A stretch of 64,000 nucleotides of DNA from Bacillus ndiopicus (GTDB lineage Bacteria; Bacillota; Bacilli; Bacillales_A; Planococcaceae), in contig NZ_HG964404.1 of assembly GCF_000612805.1 (NCBI RefSeq), positions 335,091-399,090 of the forward strand, in the 5' to 3' direction. The notes below the pieces were generated by a model. It saw only the letters and a program-made list of their open reading frames with translations, was not told the origin of the DNA and searched no databases. Made by a program: the position numbers and the translations under genes. Positions 8,721 through 17,194 of this stretch are shown here, one piece after another; position 1 is the stretch's first letter, and each line of letters begins with the position of its first letter.

Positions 8721-9551
8721 TTAATCAAAATCGGAATAAAGAACATATTGCTGACATTCTAAGCATTGAAATAAATAGCCTTGATGTGAGCCATTATTGC
8801 GTAGGCTAAAAGCTAATTCTTCGTTTGTATAGTCTTCATGCTCAACTTCCTCTGTGATTCCCATCTCAACGAGCTCGTCCCAGCCAACATAACCGATAAA
8901 CGCACAATAATCCGTGCAATGGGCTACCCAATTATTGCCCTGCCAGCTAACATAACCTGGTGTTCGGCACAGCACTTCATCTGTATAGTCCTCATTGCTA
9001 ACAAGCTCTGGATTGAGTAAATCTTGCTGAAATTCTCCATCAAATTTTTCGGCAGCTAGCCCACTATGAATACAGCTTGGGCAAAGGTACTCCACTTCCT
9101 CCACCGCATAAATTCCACCTGTATAATAAATGTCCACTTCCTGCTCACAGCAATCGCAAACAACTAGTTCATCCGTTTTAAAAATACCCGCTTGTATTGG
9201 GTTTGGCATATATTTAAATGTTGGTAATGGTGTTTTCATCTCTGCTTCCTCCCTAATGACGCGTGGCAATAATGGCTTTACATTTTGTGGATTGTCAATC
9301 CAATATTTAATCGCACCATATTTTTTCTGATCTTTTTTATTGCGCAAATCCATAACGGTTGTAAAAATTTTGTATGCCTCGTCATACATTTGCAACATGC
9401 AGAAAATTTCGACGAGAATCCGCAAATTTACCTCTGTTGGCTCCGCTTGTTGAACTTGCTCCTTTAGCTTATGCATAGCGTTAATTGCCTTAGCATTTTT
9501 TGCGTCAAACGTCTTTCTTTGCTCCTGCCATTGCGCGACAATGTTTTCCAT
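8721..9551 (-). CDS. CbrC (UPF0167)-family protein with N-terminal helical extension
   Basis: A 276-residue protein. Residues 1-95 are helical. The rest matches CbrC/UPF0167: PTFKYMPNPIQAGIFK, then a Cys cluster CDCCEQEVDIYYTGG and CPSCIHSG that probably binds zinc. E. coli CbrC is known as a colicin E2 tolerance protein, so the family has a bacteriocin-tolerance link consistent with the surrounding immunity-like genes. The ATG at 9551 has AAGGGGGAG upstream. The N-terminal extension is longer than typical CbrC and is unexplained. Confidence 0.75.
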   Translation of the reverse strand: MENIVAQWQEQRKTFDAKNAKAINAMHKLKEQVQQAEPTEVNLRILVEIFCMLQMYDEAYKIFTTVMDLRNKKDQKKYGAIKYWIDNPQNVKPLLPRVIREEAEMKTPLPTFKYMPNPIQAGIFKTDELVVCDCCEQEVDIYYTGGIYAVEEVEYLCPSCIHSGLAAEKFDGEFQQDLLNPELVSNEDYTDEVLCRTPGYVSWQGNNWVAHCTDYCAFIGYVGWDELVEMGITEEVEHEDYTNEELAFSLRNNGSHQGYLFQCLECQQYVLYSDFD

Positions 9552-9569
9552 TATGCTCCCCCTTACAAT

Positions 9570-9932
9570 TTAGAAAATCTCCCCAGCACCACTCACATCA
9601 AAAAAGCCGACTCCATGCTTTTGCGCAAGTTTCTTCATCGTGCTATAAGCTTCATCCGCTACAGACCAGGCGAAAGCTGTGTAAATCACGGCATAGCCAA
9701 TACTATATTCAGCCAAACGACTCTCTAACTCCTCATCTTCATCCGCCACATTCATATTGGGGAATTGCTCTACCATATCCTCATACCATTTTTGCAACGC
9801 TGGTGTTGTAACTGTTATTGTTGCGTAATCATGAGGCTCAGCCCATTTTATTTGTTCATCATACCATTGCAAAAATACTTCTTTATTACTTGGGGCTTGC
9901 TCCTTATCAAAAACCATTAAATCATAACTCAT
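9570..9932 (-). CDS. Small immunity-like protein beginning MSYDLMVF
   Basis: A 120-residue soluble protein. The start at 9932 (MSYDLMVFDKEQAP) has GGAGGGTG six bases upstream; the longer frame to 10007 begins in non-coding-looking sequence. MSYDL-type proteins with a conserved TPALQKWYEDM segment and a C-terminal helix-strand (KLAQKHGVGFFDV) occur as immunity or toxin-adjacent proteins, but I cannot name a family. It is probably the first gene of the minus-strand array, since nothing on that strand precedes it for several hundred bases. Confidence 0.6.
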   Translation of the reverse strand: MSYDLMVFDKEQAPSNKEVFLQWYDEQIKWAEPHDYATITVTTPALQKWYEDMVEQFPNMNVADEDEELESRLAEYSIGYAVIYTAFAWSVADEAYSTMKKLAQKHGVGFFDVSGAGEIF

Positions 9933-10007
9933 ATTTTTCACCCTCCAAAAAAGAATGTATGTTCTTATTTTTATTATAGTATATAAACAGTTTTTTGAAA
10001 ACTTCAT

Positions 10008-10420
10008 TTTTTATAACATAGTGCATTATTTGATACTTCTTTGTAGCTTTGTCATAAATTGTTTCGTGACTTTATTATCTGAAGCTTCCTGCCATACATG
10101 ACATATTTACCTAATTCGAGTGTGATTTTGCAGCATCATTTAGGCAGTTGGTAACCGAATCGTACATATTTTGATGAATTAACTTGTGAAGGCTTAACCG
10201 TGCAAGGTCTAATGTAGGATTTTCTTTGAGCTCTGTATTTACTTTCCGAAATGATTTGAATCATTTGTACTTCCTTTTTCAAATTAATATTAACAAAATA
10301 CCATAAGTTCAAAATCTAAATCTCCATCACGCTTGAAACTCTTTTCTTTTGGTTTTAGACTAGCCTAAAAGGGAACATTTATTCTATAATGAATTTAATT
10401 TGAATCAAGGAGGTCGTTTT
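10008..10420. other. Divergent intergenic region, no gene seen
   Basis: This region separates the minus-strand array from the plus-strand DUF1963 gene. TATAAT at 10384-10389 is a plausible -10 for the latter, with no clear -35. I see no RNA gene or conserved repeat. Confidence 0.4.
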
Positions 10421-11215
10421 ATGACAATACAGTTACCACAGGAATTTGAGAAATACCGTTCGATTATTGAACCAACTTTACAACCAGTTCTACTTATTAA
10501 CACAATTGAACGTCCAACATCATTATTTGAAAGCAAGTTTGAAGGCAATCCCTATTTTCCATTAGCGATGGAATATCCTAAAAATGCAAATGGGCAGCCA
10601 TTAAAGCTTTTAGCACAAATCAATTTCGCAGATGTGCCAAAGCACCTTCCACATTTTCCAACAGAGGGCATTTTGCAGTTTTATATCGATGGCTATGACG
10701 ATGTTTTCGGTATGGATTTTAAAGATGGGCAAAATCAAGTTGGATTCCGTGTCATTTTCCATGAAGAAGTTATGCAAGATGAATCACAATTAATACAGGA
10801 TTTTTCGTTTGTTAAATTAGAAAATGAAGAGTTGTACTTCCCTGTTACAAAAGAAATGGCTTTAACGTTTGCACCGAATGTTGAACCTTTATCAGTCAAT
10901 GATTTTCGATCATATGATGTTTATGAGGCTATTTGGCAAGAAATAGATGCGGCTGAGCAATACGGTCTGGATGACAAATTTTATACATCCTTTGGGTGTA
11001 TGGGGCATCGAATTGGGGGCTACCCTTTCTTTACGCAAACAGATCCACGCGCTTATAATGACCTCTCAAATTCTACGGTTTTGTTATTGCAAATAGATAG
11101 CGTAAGTGATCATATTATGTGGGGCGACACAGGTGTTGGTAACTTTTTCATTACAGAGGATGAGTTAAAGCGCAAAGACTTTAGCAAAGTACTTTATAAT
11201 TGGGATTGTTGCTAA
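10421..11215 (+). CDS. DUF1963 (YwqG-like) protein
   Basis: A 264-residue cytosolic protein of the DUF1963 family, to which B. subtilis YwqG belongs; ywqG is near a polymorphic LXG toxin locus there. Hallmarks: GNPYFPLAMEYPKNANGQPL, LLAQINFADVP, ILQFYID, then HRIGGYPFFTQTDPR and LLLQIDS near the C-terminus. The start ATG at 10421 has an ideal AGGAGG six bases upstream; the upstream TTG in frame is rejected. No catalytic role is known. It is on the strand opposite the array but continues the same functional theme. Confidence 0.8.
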   Translation: MTIQLPQEFEKYRSIIEPTLQPVLLINTIERPTSLFESKFEGNPYFPLAMEYPKNANGQPLKLLAQINFADVPKHLPHFPTEGILQFYIDGYDDVFGMDFKDGQNQVGFRVIFHEEVMQDESQLIQDFSFVKLENEELYFPVTKEMALTFAPNVEPLSVNDFRSYDVYEAIWQEIDAAEQYGLDDKFYTSFGCMGHRIGGYPFFTQTDPRAYNDLSNSTVLLLQIDSVSDHIMWGDTGVGNFFITEDELKRKDFSKVLYNWDCC

Positions 11216-11399
11216 GAAAGTAAAAAAAACAATATCTAATCTTTGAAAAAGAAGTTATGGTCGATGGCAATAGAATAGAACGTTATTGGATTCAAATATA
11301 AATTAACAAACTTCACATAACTAAATGGCAGCTTGTTTTACGCTTACATCCAATAACAGAGACTTAACCTCCCCTAAACAAAAACATAAGAATTTAAAC

Positions 11400-11445
11400 A
11401 AAAATCAATAATATTAATTCTGATTTTAATATTATTGATTTTTTT
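11400..11445. terminator. Bidirectional-looking terminator
   Basis: Bases 11400-11417 pair perfectly with 11426-11443 around an 8-base loop, followed by a T-run on the plus strand and preceded by A-runs. It separates the DUF1963 gene from the DUF2089 promoter. Confidence 0.7.
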
Positions 11446-11469
11446 GTTCGAAATTTTTAATTATAATCA

Positions 11470-11498
11470 TTTACACCTCACAATCTTTATTATATAAT
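11470..11498 (+). promoter_or_regulatory. Sigma-A promoter of the DUF2089 operon
   Basis: TTTACA at 11470-11475 and a perfect TATAAT at 11493-11498 are separated by 17 bases, 30 bases before the ATG at 11528, which has GAGGAAGGGA upstream. Confidence 0.75.
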
Positions 11499-11527
11499 CG
11501 AGTCAACTAAGAGGAAGGGATTTTATT

Positions 11528-11893
11528 ATGGCTTATCAAGTAATCACAAATTGTCCTGTTTGCAGTAAAACATTGAAAATTACAAAGTTGCAGTGCTCGC
11601 ATTGTCACACTACGATTGAAAATGAATTTGAATTATCTAAGCTGGCTTCCTTATCAAAGGAGCAGCTTCATTTTGTGGAAGTATTTTTAACATGTAGAGG
11701 GAATATTAAAGATGTTGAAAAGGAATTGGGTATTTCATATCCAACAGTTCGAGGCAAGCTAACAGATATCATTTCGTCCCTTGGATATGTACAAAAAAAG
11801 AAAAATGAAGTGGATGAGAAAAAAGTAGTTAGCATGCTGGAAAATGGTGAAATCACACCAGAAGAAGCCATTAAGCTCTTAAAAGAGGAATAG
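11528..11893 (+). CDS. DUF2089 zinc-ribbon/HTH regulator
   Basis: A 121-residue DNA-binding-type protein. A zinc ribbon CPVCSKTLKI..CSHC covers residues 9-25, followed by a sigma-factor-like helix-turn-helix (EKELGISYPTVRGKLTDII) at about 60-85 and a C-terminal SHOCT-like helix pair (MLENGEITPEEAIKLLKEE). This is the DUF2089 pattern, usually in operons with YvlB/LiaX-like proteins involved in envelope stress. It is first in a three-gene operon, 13 bases from the next ORF, under the promoter at 11470-11498. Confidence 0.85.
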   Translation: MAYQVITNCPVCSKTLKITKLQCSHCHTTIENEFELSKLASLSKEQLHFVEVFLTCRGNIKDVEKELGISYPTVRGKLTDIISSLGYVQKKKNEVDEKKVVSMLENGEITPEEAIKLLKEE

Positions 11894-11906
11894 GGAGGAA
11901 TTTAGT

Positions 11907-12296
11907 ATGAAAGAGGAAATTGCAAAAATTTTAACAATGATTCAAGAAGGTAAAATTGATGCGGATAAAGGCTCTGAACTGATTCAAGTGTTAAAAGAGA
12001 AGGAAGAAACGAGTAATGGGCTTCTTGAAAAACCGACGAAATACTTAGATAAAACATTAAAAATTCGTGTTGTCTCAGCCGAAAATGATAATGTTATGGT
12101 CAATTTACCTATCAAACTTGTCAAAGCGGTTTTAGTTGCTGGCTACGGCATCGCAGCGAGTATTCCACAATCGGAAAAATACGTGAAAGATATAGATATG
12201 GGTCTTATTATTGAAGCAATCGAAAACGAATTAGATGGTCAAATTGTTGATATTAAATCGGCAAACGGCGATACCGTTTCTGTCATTATTGATTAG
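11907..12296 (+). CDS. SHOCT-like/YvlB-type protein
   Basis: A 129-residue protein. The N-terminus (KEEIAKILTMIQEGKIDADK) is a SHOCT-like short helical oligomerisation motif echoing the C-terminus of the upstream regulator. The rest (TLKIRVVSAENDNVMVNLPI; then GQIVDIKSANGDTVSVIID) is a beta-strand module like those in YvlB and LiaX envelope-stress proteins. It has no signal peptide. GGGAGG precedes the ATG. Probably it works with the DUF2089 regulator through the shared motif; this is inference. Confidence 0.7.
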   Translation: MKEEIAKILTMIQEGKIDADKGSELIQVLKEKEETSNGLLEKPTKYLDKTLKIRVVSAENDNVMVNLPIKLVKAVLVAGYGIAASIPQSEKYVKDIDMGLIIEAIENELDGQIVDIKSANGDTVSVIID

Positions 12297-12299
12297 CTT

Positions 12300-12581
12300 A
12301 TGATGCATGTAAAAGTGAAAGCAAAAAGCGTTCGACTTACTATCCCTATTCCATATGCCATTTTAAATATAATTATTTCGATTTTATCTTCAAAGCTGCT
12401 CCAGCAAAATGCAAATAGATGGACAAAGGAGTACTTCGAAAGAAAAAAGCTGGACTTTACGTTTCCCCAAATAGACAAAAAAACAATAAAGCCTATCGTT
12501 AAGGAACTGAAAAATTATAAGGGAATGGTATTAGTAGATGTCAAAGCTGCGGATGGTACTGAGGTTAAGGTTAGACTATAG
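12300..12581 (+). CDS. SHOCT-operon paralogue without the N-terminal motif
   Basis: A 93-residue protein related in its C-terminal half to the upstream gene (VLVDVKAADGTEVKVRL versus DIKSANGDTVSVII). It starts directly with the beta module (VKVKAKSVRLTIPIPYAIL), and its middle helix is hydrophobic but short. It starts three bases after the TAG of its neighbour, so it is translationally coupled. Last gene of the DUF2089 operon; a hairpin follows at 12589-12630. Confidence 0.7.
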   Translation: MMHVKVKAKSVRLTIPIPYAILNIIISILSSKLLQQNANRWTKEYFERKKLDFTFPQIDKKTIKPIVKELKNYKGMVLVDVKAADGTEVKVRL

Positions 12582-12588
12582 ACAAAAT

Positions 12589-12630
12589 GGCTGTTGAAAA
12601 ATACAGGGGCAAACCTGCTTTTCGACAGCC
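12589..12630 (+). terminator. Terminator of the DUF2089 operon
   Basis: GGCTGTTGAAAA at 12589-12600 pairs with 12619-12630 (one mismatch), with an inner CAGG/CCTG pairing. It lies eight bases after the stop codon. Confidence 0.6.
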
Positions 12631-12644
12631 TTCAATCATTGGTA

Positions 12645-12800
12645 TTATAGTGAGCCCTCGAATATTGCGTAGTTGTCACGCTCTTCTTTCGCATTATATA
12701 AGGCTTGATCTGCTTTTTGAACTAAGTCTTTCACATTATTTCCGTCTTTAGGAAAAACAGAAACGCCAATACTAGCAGTTATGTTAAATTTATGTTGTCA
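12645..12800 (-). pseudogene. C-terminal remnant of a GGDEF (diguanylate cyclase) protein
   Basis: On the minus strand the sequence encodes FNITASIGVSVFPKDGN, then LVQKADQALYNAKEERDN and a TAA at 12647-12645. This is the diagnostic C-terminal third of a GGDEF domain (SIGVS, ADxALYxAK). Upstream of about 12800 the frame breaks, and neither the GGDEF motif nor a start is present. Confidence 0.75.
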
Positions 12801-12848
12801 AGGGCATCCTTCTCCTCAATTAAAAGAATTTGGTTATTTTCACTATTA

Positions 12849-13790
12849 TTAGTCAATCACTGGTAGCTTCTGTTCAATCTCACTTCGACGCTCCTCTAAA
12901 AATGGTGGGAGATCTAATTGCTTTCCTAAATCTTCAATAGAAGTATCAACAGCAAAGCCTGGCCCATCTGTTGCTAATTCAAATACAATGCCATGTGATT
13001 CCTTCATATAGATGCTCGAAAAATAATAACGGTCTGCTTTTCTTATAATTGGAAAACCGAAATCCTTAATTTTTTGCTCCCACTGTTCTAGCTCTTCCTT
13101 ATCCTTGACGCGGATAGCCAAATGATGAACACTACCCCTTCCTGGCTTTTCTTTCGGACCATCTTGTTCAATAACAACAATTTGTCCTTGCAATTGCTCT
13201 TCTACAGCTTGGAAAAGAGCTTCAGATGTCGATTTCTCTACTTCTGTATAACCAAACAGTTGTACTAAGGTTTTTTCAGCATCTGCTAAGGAACTCACTG
13301 TCAGCTCCACAGGCCCCATCCCTAAAATTTGATGCTCCATATTTACAGGAGAATCCCCCCACTTTGTCCATTCTTGTGGAATTGGCCTTTCCTGATTATT
13401 TAATAGCACCAAGCGCAGTCCATCTGGATCTTCAAAATAAATAGCATCCGTTTCTCTATACTTTTCGATACCACCGTGTGCAATACCAAACTCATCTAAT
13501 CGATTTGCCCAGTACTGTAAGCTTTCATAAGAAGGAGTCAATAAACCGATTCTTGTAATGGCATTTGTGCCACGATGTGTACGCCCAGCATGCGATAATT
13601 CAAAAAAAGTTAGACCTGTCCCTGGGCTCCCTGTTAAATCTCCATAAAATAAATGGTACATACTCGGATCATCTTGATTCACCGTTTTTTTCACTCGACG
13701 CAGCCCTAAAATTTGATTATAAAATTGATGATTTTCATGTGCATTTTTCGTAATCATTGAAATATGATGGTGCCCTGTAATTTTTAACAT
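12849..13790 (-). CDS. Ring-cleaving VOC dioxygenase (MhqO/MhqE type)
   Basis: A 313-residue protein with two tandem VOC domains: MLKITGHHHISMITKN at the start, NQILGLRRVKKTVNQDDPSM, and a second module opening GMGPVELTVSS with GSVHHLAIRVKD. His residues at the start of each half and Glu near the end are the expected Fe(II) ligands. Homologues such as B. subtilis MhqO and MhqE open hydroquinone rings during quinone stress. ATG at 13790 has AGGAGA eight bases upstream. It follows the esterase gene in the same direction, 28 bases away. Confidence 0.8.
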   Translation of the reverse strand: MLKITGHHHISMITKNAHENHQFYNQILGLRRVKKTVNQDDPSMYHLFYGDLTGSPGTGLTFFELSHAGRTHRGTNAITRIGLLTPSYESLQYWANRLDEFGIAHGGIEKYRETDAIYFEDPDGLRLVLLNNQERPIPQEWTKWGDSPVNMEHQILGMGPVELTVSSLADAEKTLVQLFGYTEVEKSTSEALFQAVEEQLQGQIVVIEQDGPKEKPGRGSVHHLAIRVKDKEELEQWEQKIKDFGFPIIRKADRYYFSSIYMKESHGIVFELATDGPGFAVDTSIEDLGKQLDLPPFLEERRSEIEQKLPVID

Positions 13791-13818
13791 ATAAAATCTC
13801 TCCTTTTCATCCAAATGG

Positions 13819-14556
13819 TTAACGTACCTGCGTCATAAAATCTAGTATTTCCTTAATTATTTCATCTTGCTCTCTACCTAACGTCATTAAATGCTTCGAT
13901 TTTTCAAAACCTCGTACTCGCTTTATAGAGGAATTAACTTGCTGATAGATAATTTCTGCACTTTGTGCATATAACTCCTCATCACGCTCACCGTAGAAAA
14001 TGGCAATAGGTATTTCAATTTTATTAAGATGCTGCATCGTTTCTTTAATAAATTTTTGAAATGCTATGGAAGAATTTAATGCCATATCATTAAAAATTGC
14101 TATTTCATTCGAAATTTGAAGCGTTGATTTTCCTTCTATTTGTTTGTAATTGTGAGCGTAATCGATGATTCTTTGCTTTAATTGTTCTGGTTCCTTATCG
14201 ACAGGTACTGATAAGACAATGATTTGCTCCAATTTTTTTAATTGAGCAAGCTTCAATGCAAAAACGCCACCAATTGATATACCGATGACAGAGATTTTTT
14301 CATAGCCCTCATCCAATAAAAATTGATAGGCATTTAGTACATCCTCCCACCAGTCGTCTATATTATATTGTAATAATTGTTCTGGTATATGCCCATGCCC
14401 GCGGTATAGTGGTACATAACATGTGTAGCCCTGTTCATGTAAAACAGTTGCCACTTTTTTCATGTCCCGCGTATGACTTGTAAAGGAATGTAAAAGCAAT
14501 ACGGCATGGTCACTTCCCTTTATGTAAATTTCTTTTGCTGGAACTATTGTCACCAC
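13819..14556 (-). CDS. Alpha/beta-hydrolase, carboxylesterase type
   Basis: A 245-residue esterase with the fold of thermostable carboxylesterase Est30: VLLLHSFTSHTRDM (oxyanion region), nucleophile elbow GISIGG, acid in YGERDEELY and His in KSKHLMTL. It hydrolyses carboxylic esters in the cytosol; the natural substrate is unknown. The start is GTG at 14556 with a weak AAAGG. It precedes a ring-cleaving dioxygenase, much as B. subtilis mhqD (an esterase) is paired with mhqE, so a role in quinone adduct or product turnover is inferred. Confidence 0.75.
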   Translation of the reverse strand: MVTIVPAKEIYIKGSDHAVLLLHSFTSHTRDMKKVATVLHEQGYTCYVPLYRGHGHIPEQLLQYNIDDWWEDVLNAYQFLLDEGYEKISVIGISIGGVFALKLAQLKKLEQIIVLSVPVDKEPEQLKQRIIDYAHNYKQIEGKSTLQISNEIAIFNDMALNSSIAFQKFIKETMQHLNKIEIPIAIFYGERDEELYAQSAEIIYQQVNSSIKRVRGFEKSKHLMTLGREQDEIIKEILDFMTQVR

Positions 14557-14596
14557 AAAATCAGAACCTTTCTTATTGGTTGTAGATAATAATAGA

Positions 14597-14619
14597 AGGT
14601 AGCCTTTTCGTGGCTACCA
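14597..14619 (-). terminator. Terminator of the quinone-stress operon
   Basis: GGTAGCC at 14598-14604 pairs with GGCTACC at 14612-14618 around a TTTTCGT loop. It lies 35 bases after the flavin reductase stop, before the esterase gene. Confidence 0.55.
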
Positions 14620-14652
14620 TCTTATTTTAATTTGAAACATGTGGTTTGGCAT

Positions 14653-15261
14653 TTATTTTGGTCGTTCGATTGAAAAAATCTCGCCAATTTTTGCATAATT
14701 TGCGCCAGCAAGTCTGCTAACCGCGCTTAATTTTCTTGGGTCGATGCGCCCCTCATGATAAATTGCTTCATCAATATGGAATTGCAAAACTTCCCCAATA
14801 AATAAATCGCCAGTCTGTTCCTCACCATTCATTAAAGGAATTGCCTGCACTAAGCGACATTCCATGCGCACCTTCGCTTCTTGAATGCCAGGAACTGCAA
14901 TTTGCTGACTATCAATTAATGTAAACCCCGTTCGGTCAATTTCGCTTTCTGTAACAGGTAAAGAAGCAGCGGTTTCATTGACCTGCTCGACATTTTCCTC
15001 ATCCACAATATGCACAACAAATTGTTGACGAGAATGAATATGGCGAGCTGTATCCTTTAAACGCCCATTAGGTCTCTGAATCGCTAAAGAAATCATCGGT
15101 GGATTGGAAGACACGATATTAAAATAACTAAATGGTGCTCCATTGATAATTCCTTGCTCAGACTGTGTTGTAACAAACGCAATTGGTCTTGGGATAATGC
15201 TACCAATCAATAGTTTATAGTTTTCACGCTCTGAATTATTTTTAGGATCAATTGAAATCAA
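14653..15261 (-). CDS. Flavin reductase-like FMN-binding protein
   Basis: About 202 residues of the flavin-reductase (DIM6/NTAB) family: LLIGSIIPRPIAFVTTQSEQG, then GAPFSYFNIVSSNPPMISLA (FMN-binding region) and a C-terminal RIDPRKLSAVSRLAGANYAK. It reduces FMN with NAD(P)H or serves as reductase partner for oxygenases. TTG at 15261 is preferred: AGGAG is nine bases upstream, whereas GTG at 15270 is only one base from it. It is third in an operon with an FMN oxidoreductase and a ring-cleaving dioxygenase. Confidence 0.8.
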   Translation of the reverse strand: MISIDPKNNSERENYKLLIGSIIPRPIAFVTTQSEQGIINGAPFSYFNIVSSNPPMISLAIQRPNGRLKDTARHIHSRQQFVVHIVDEENVEQVNETAASLPVTESEIDRTGFTLIDSQQIAVPGIQEAKVRMECRLVQAIPLMNGEEQTGDLFIGEVLQFHIDEAIYHEGRIDPRKLSAVSRLAGANYAKIGEIFSIERPK

Positions 15262-15266
15262 ACGAT

Positions 15267-16214
15267 TCACTCTCCTGATTCAAGCTCACGCACTTGAATC
15301 GGAATTAATGTTCTTTCCAATTCCTCACGACGAGATTCGTATTGAGATGGTAACATTAATTGGCTTCCCATTGTTTCAGGTGTTTCATCATGAGCAAATC
15401 CTGGAGGATCTGTAGCAATTTCAAATAAAATTTCGCCAGGCTCACGGAAATAAATCGCATTAAAATAATTGCGATCTTTAATTTCTGTCACAAACTGCCC
15501 GTGATTCATCGCATGTTTTTGCCATTCTACATGGTCTGCATCATCCTGAGCTCGCCAAGCGATATGGTGAACAGTTCCTACGCCCATTTGTCCACGTACG
15601 CCAGTGATTGTTTTTAAATCAACTGTATTACCAATTGCTGCACTTGATTTAAAACGAATATAGTCCCCTTCTGTTGCTACTTGTTCAAGTCCCATAACCT
15701 CTGTTAACACTTTTGCTGTTGCTTCAGGGTTACTTGAATAAAGTGTAGCGCCACCAAATCCTTTGATTGCTACATCTGGCGTAATGCCGCCAAATATCCA
15801 TTCATTTCCTTCGCCTTCAGCACGTGCAACAAGCTCAATATGCAAACCATGCGGATCATCAAATTGAATCACTTGCTCACCAAAGCGCTCGGCTTTTTTG
15901 AAAGGAATCGAAAATTTCGCTAAGCGATTCACCCAGAAAGGTAGTGCTCCTTCTGGTACAACATATGTTGTCACACCAACTTGACCGTCTCCAATCCGAC
16001 CTTTATAAGCGTTTGCCCAAGGGAAGAAAGTAATAATTGTCCCTGGTGTTCCGCCTTTATCACCGAAATATAAATGGTATGTGCCAGGATCGTCAAAATT
16101 TACTGTTTGCTTAACTAAACGTAACCCTAGCACACCTGCATAAAAATCAATATTCTCTTGTGGATGTCCAACAATTGCTGTGATATGGTGAATACCTGCT
16201 GTTTGTTTTGTCAT
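15267..16214 (-). CDS. Ring-cleaving VOC dioxygenase (MhqO type)
   Basis: A 315-residue double-VOC protein: AGIHHITAIVGHPQENIDFY, LGLRLVKQTVNFDDPGTYHL, then FGGATLYSSNPEATAKVL and VGTVHHIAWRAQ in the second module, with IYFREPGEILFEIATD carrying the last metal ligand. It is a paralogue of the 12849-13790 protein with the same architecture; the family cleaves hydroquinone-type rings using Fe(II) and O2. AAGGGGCG precedes the ATG. Second gene of an operon led by an FMN oxidoreductase and controlled by an MhqR-like operator. Confidence 0.85.
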   Translation of the reverse strand: MTKQTAGIHHITAIVGHPQENIDFYAGVLGLRLVKQTVNFDDPGTYHLYFGDKGGTPGTIITFFPWANAYKGRIGDGQVGVTTYVVPEGALPFWVNRLAKFSIPFKKAERFGEQVIQFDDPHGLHIELVARAEGEGNEWIFGGITPDVAIKGFGGATLYSSNPEATAKVLTEVMGLEQVATEGDYIRFKSSAAIGNTVDLKTITGVRGQMGVGTVHHIAWRAQDDADHVEWQKHAMNHGQFVTEIKDRNYFNAIYFREPGEILFEIATDPPGFAHDETPETMGSQLMLPSQYESRREELERTLIPIQVRELESGE

Positions 16215-16252
16215 CTTTTATCGCCCCTTTTTTATCAAGTTCCACAATGTGC

Positions 16253-16846
16253 TTAGCGAATTGTATATAACGCTTTTGACCATGGAATTAATTGATCTAA
16301 CATTTGATTTACTGAATCTGCTTGAACCGCTTTCGGTTTAAAATCTGTTCCATTTTCGAAGTCTGTGAATAATGAAAGTGCTGGGTGAACACGTACATCC
16401 GCAATTAAAAGCTCTCCCATAATTCCACGTAAATGTTCAGCTGCACGAGCGCCACCAACAGAGCCGTAAGAAACGATACCCGCAGCTTTGTTATTCCACT
16501 CTTCACGTAAATAATCTAATGCATTTTTTAAAGCGCCTGTGATTGAGTGATTATACTCTTGTACGATAAAGACGAAGCCATCTTGTTTTGCAACGATTTC
16601 TGACCAACCTTCCGCACCTGATGCATCTTGTCCTGGTTCACCTAATAGTGGTAGTTTATAATCTGCAATATCAATTACTGTATAATTAGCATCCCCTCGT
16701 TGATCTGCAATTTCCTTTACCCATTGTGCTACTTGTGGGCTTACTCGTCCCTCACGTGTTGAACCTATAATAATACCGATGTTTAATTCTGCCATTGTTT
16801 GTTCCTCCTCTTGTTTTGTACCGAATAATTTATCGAAAAATCCCAT
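16253..16846 (-). CDS. NADPH-dependent FMN reductase
   Basis: About 197 residues with a flavodoxin-like fold: IGIIIGSTREGRVSPQVAQW (phosphate-binding loop) and FIVQEYNHSITGALKNALDY, typical of NADPH:FMN/quinone reductases (PF03358). An unusual charged N-terminal extension of about 27 residues precedes the domain. ATG at 16846 has AGGAGGT six bases upstream. First gene of the dioxygenase operon; the predicted MhqR operator lies about 85 bases upstream. It probably reduces quinones or azo compounds by two electrons. Confidence 0.8.
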   Translation of the reverse strand: MGFFDKLFGTKQEEEQTMAELNIGIIIGSTREGRVSPQVAQWVKEIADQRGDANYTVIDIADYKLPLLGEPGQDASGAEGWSEIVAKQDGFVFIVQEYNHSITGALKNALDYLREEWNNKAAGIVSYGSVGGARAAEHLRGIMGELLIADVRVHPALSLFTDFENGTDFKPKAVQADSVNQMLDQLIPWSKALYTIR

Positions 16847-16931
16847 GAAAGTACCTCCTTGATGTCCAAAGAACACAAAATGTCATATAAGATTTTGTCC
16901 TTTTTCCGCATCTAGATAATGCTAAACAAAA

Positions 16932-16951
16932 ATATTTCGAATTCGAGATAT
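16932..16951. promoter_or_regulatory. MhqR-like operator upstream of the quinone-stress operon
   Basis: A 20-base palindrome centred between 16941 and 16942, with nine of ten pairs matching; its core is TCGAATTCGA flanked by AT-rich arms. It matches the MhqR operator known from B. subtilis mhqNOP, mhqED and azoR2 (ATCTCGAATTCGAGAT). A weak promoter read on the minus strand (TTCGAA, 17 bases, TATCTA) would place the -35 inside it, consistent with repression by MhqR and release by quinones. Confidence 0.75.
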
Positions 16952-17194
16952 TTTGATTTGAGATAATCCTAACACCAGTTTTCACCTTCGTCAACCCATA
17001 TACGCAAATTAAGATTTTATACCTATTTATTCCCCTAGTTTACTTTTTGTATTCAGGGGTTGTATAAGCAAAAAAATCAATTGTAGAATTTATTTTTAGA
17101 GTTATTCTTAGTAACTAATCCTCGGTATAGTCAGTCATTTAAATGGAGTACCAATACAGAACATTTTCTGTTAAAATTTAGAGGGGGAAAAACC

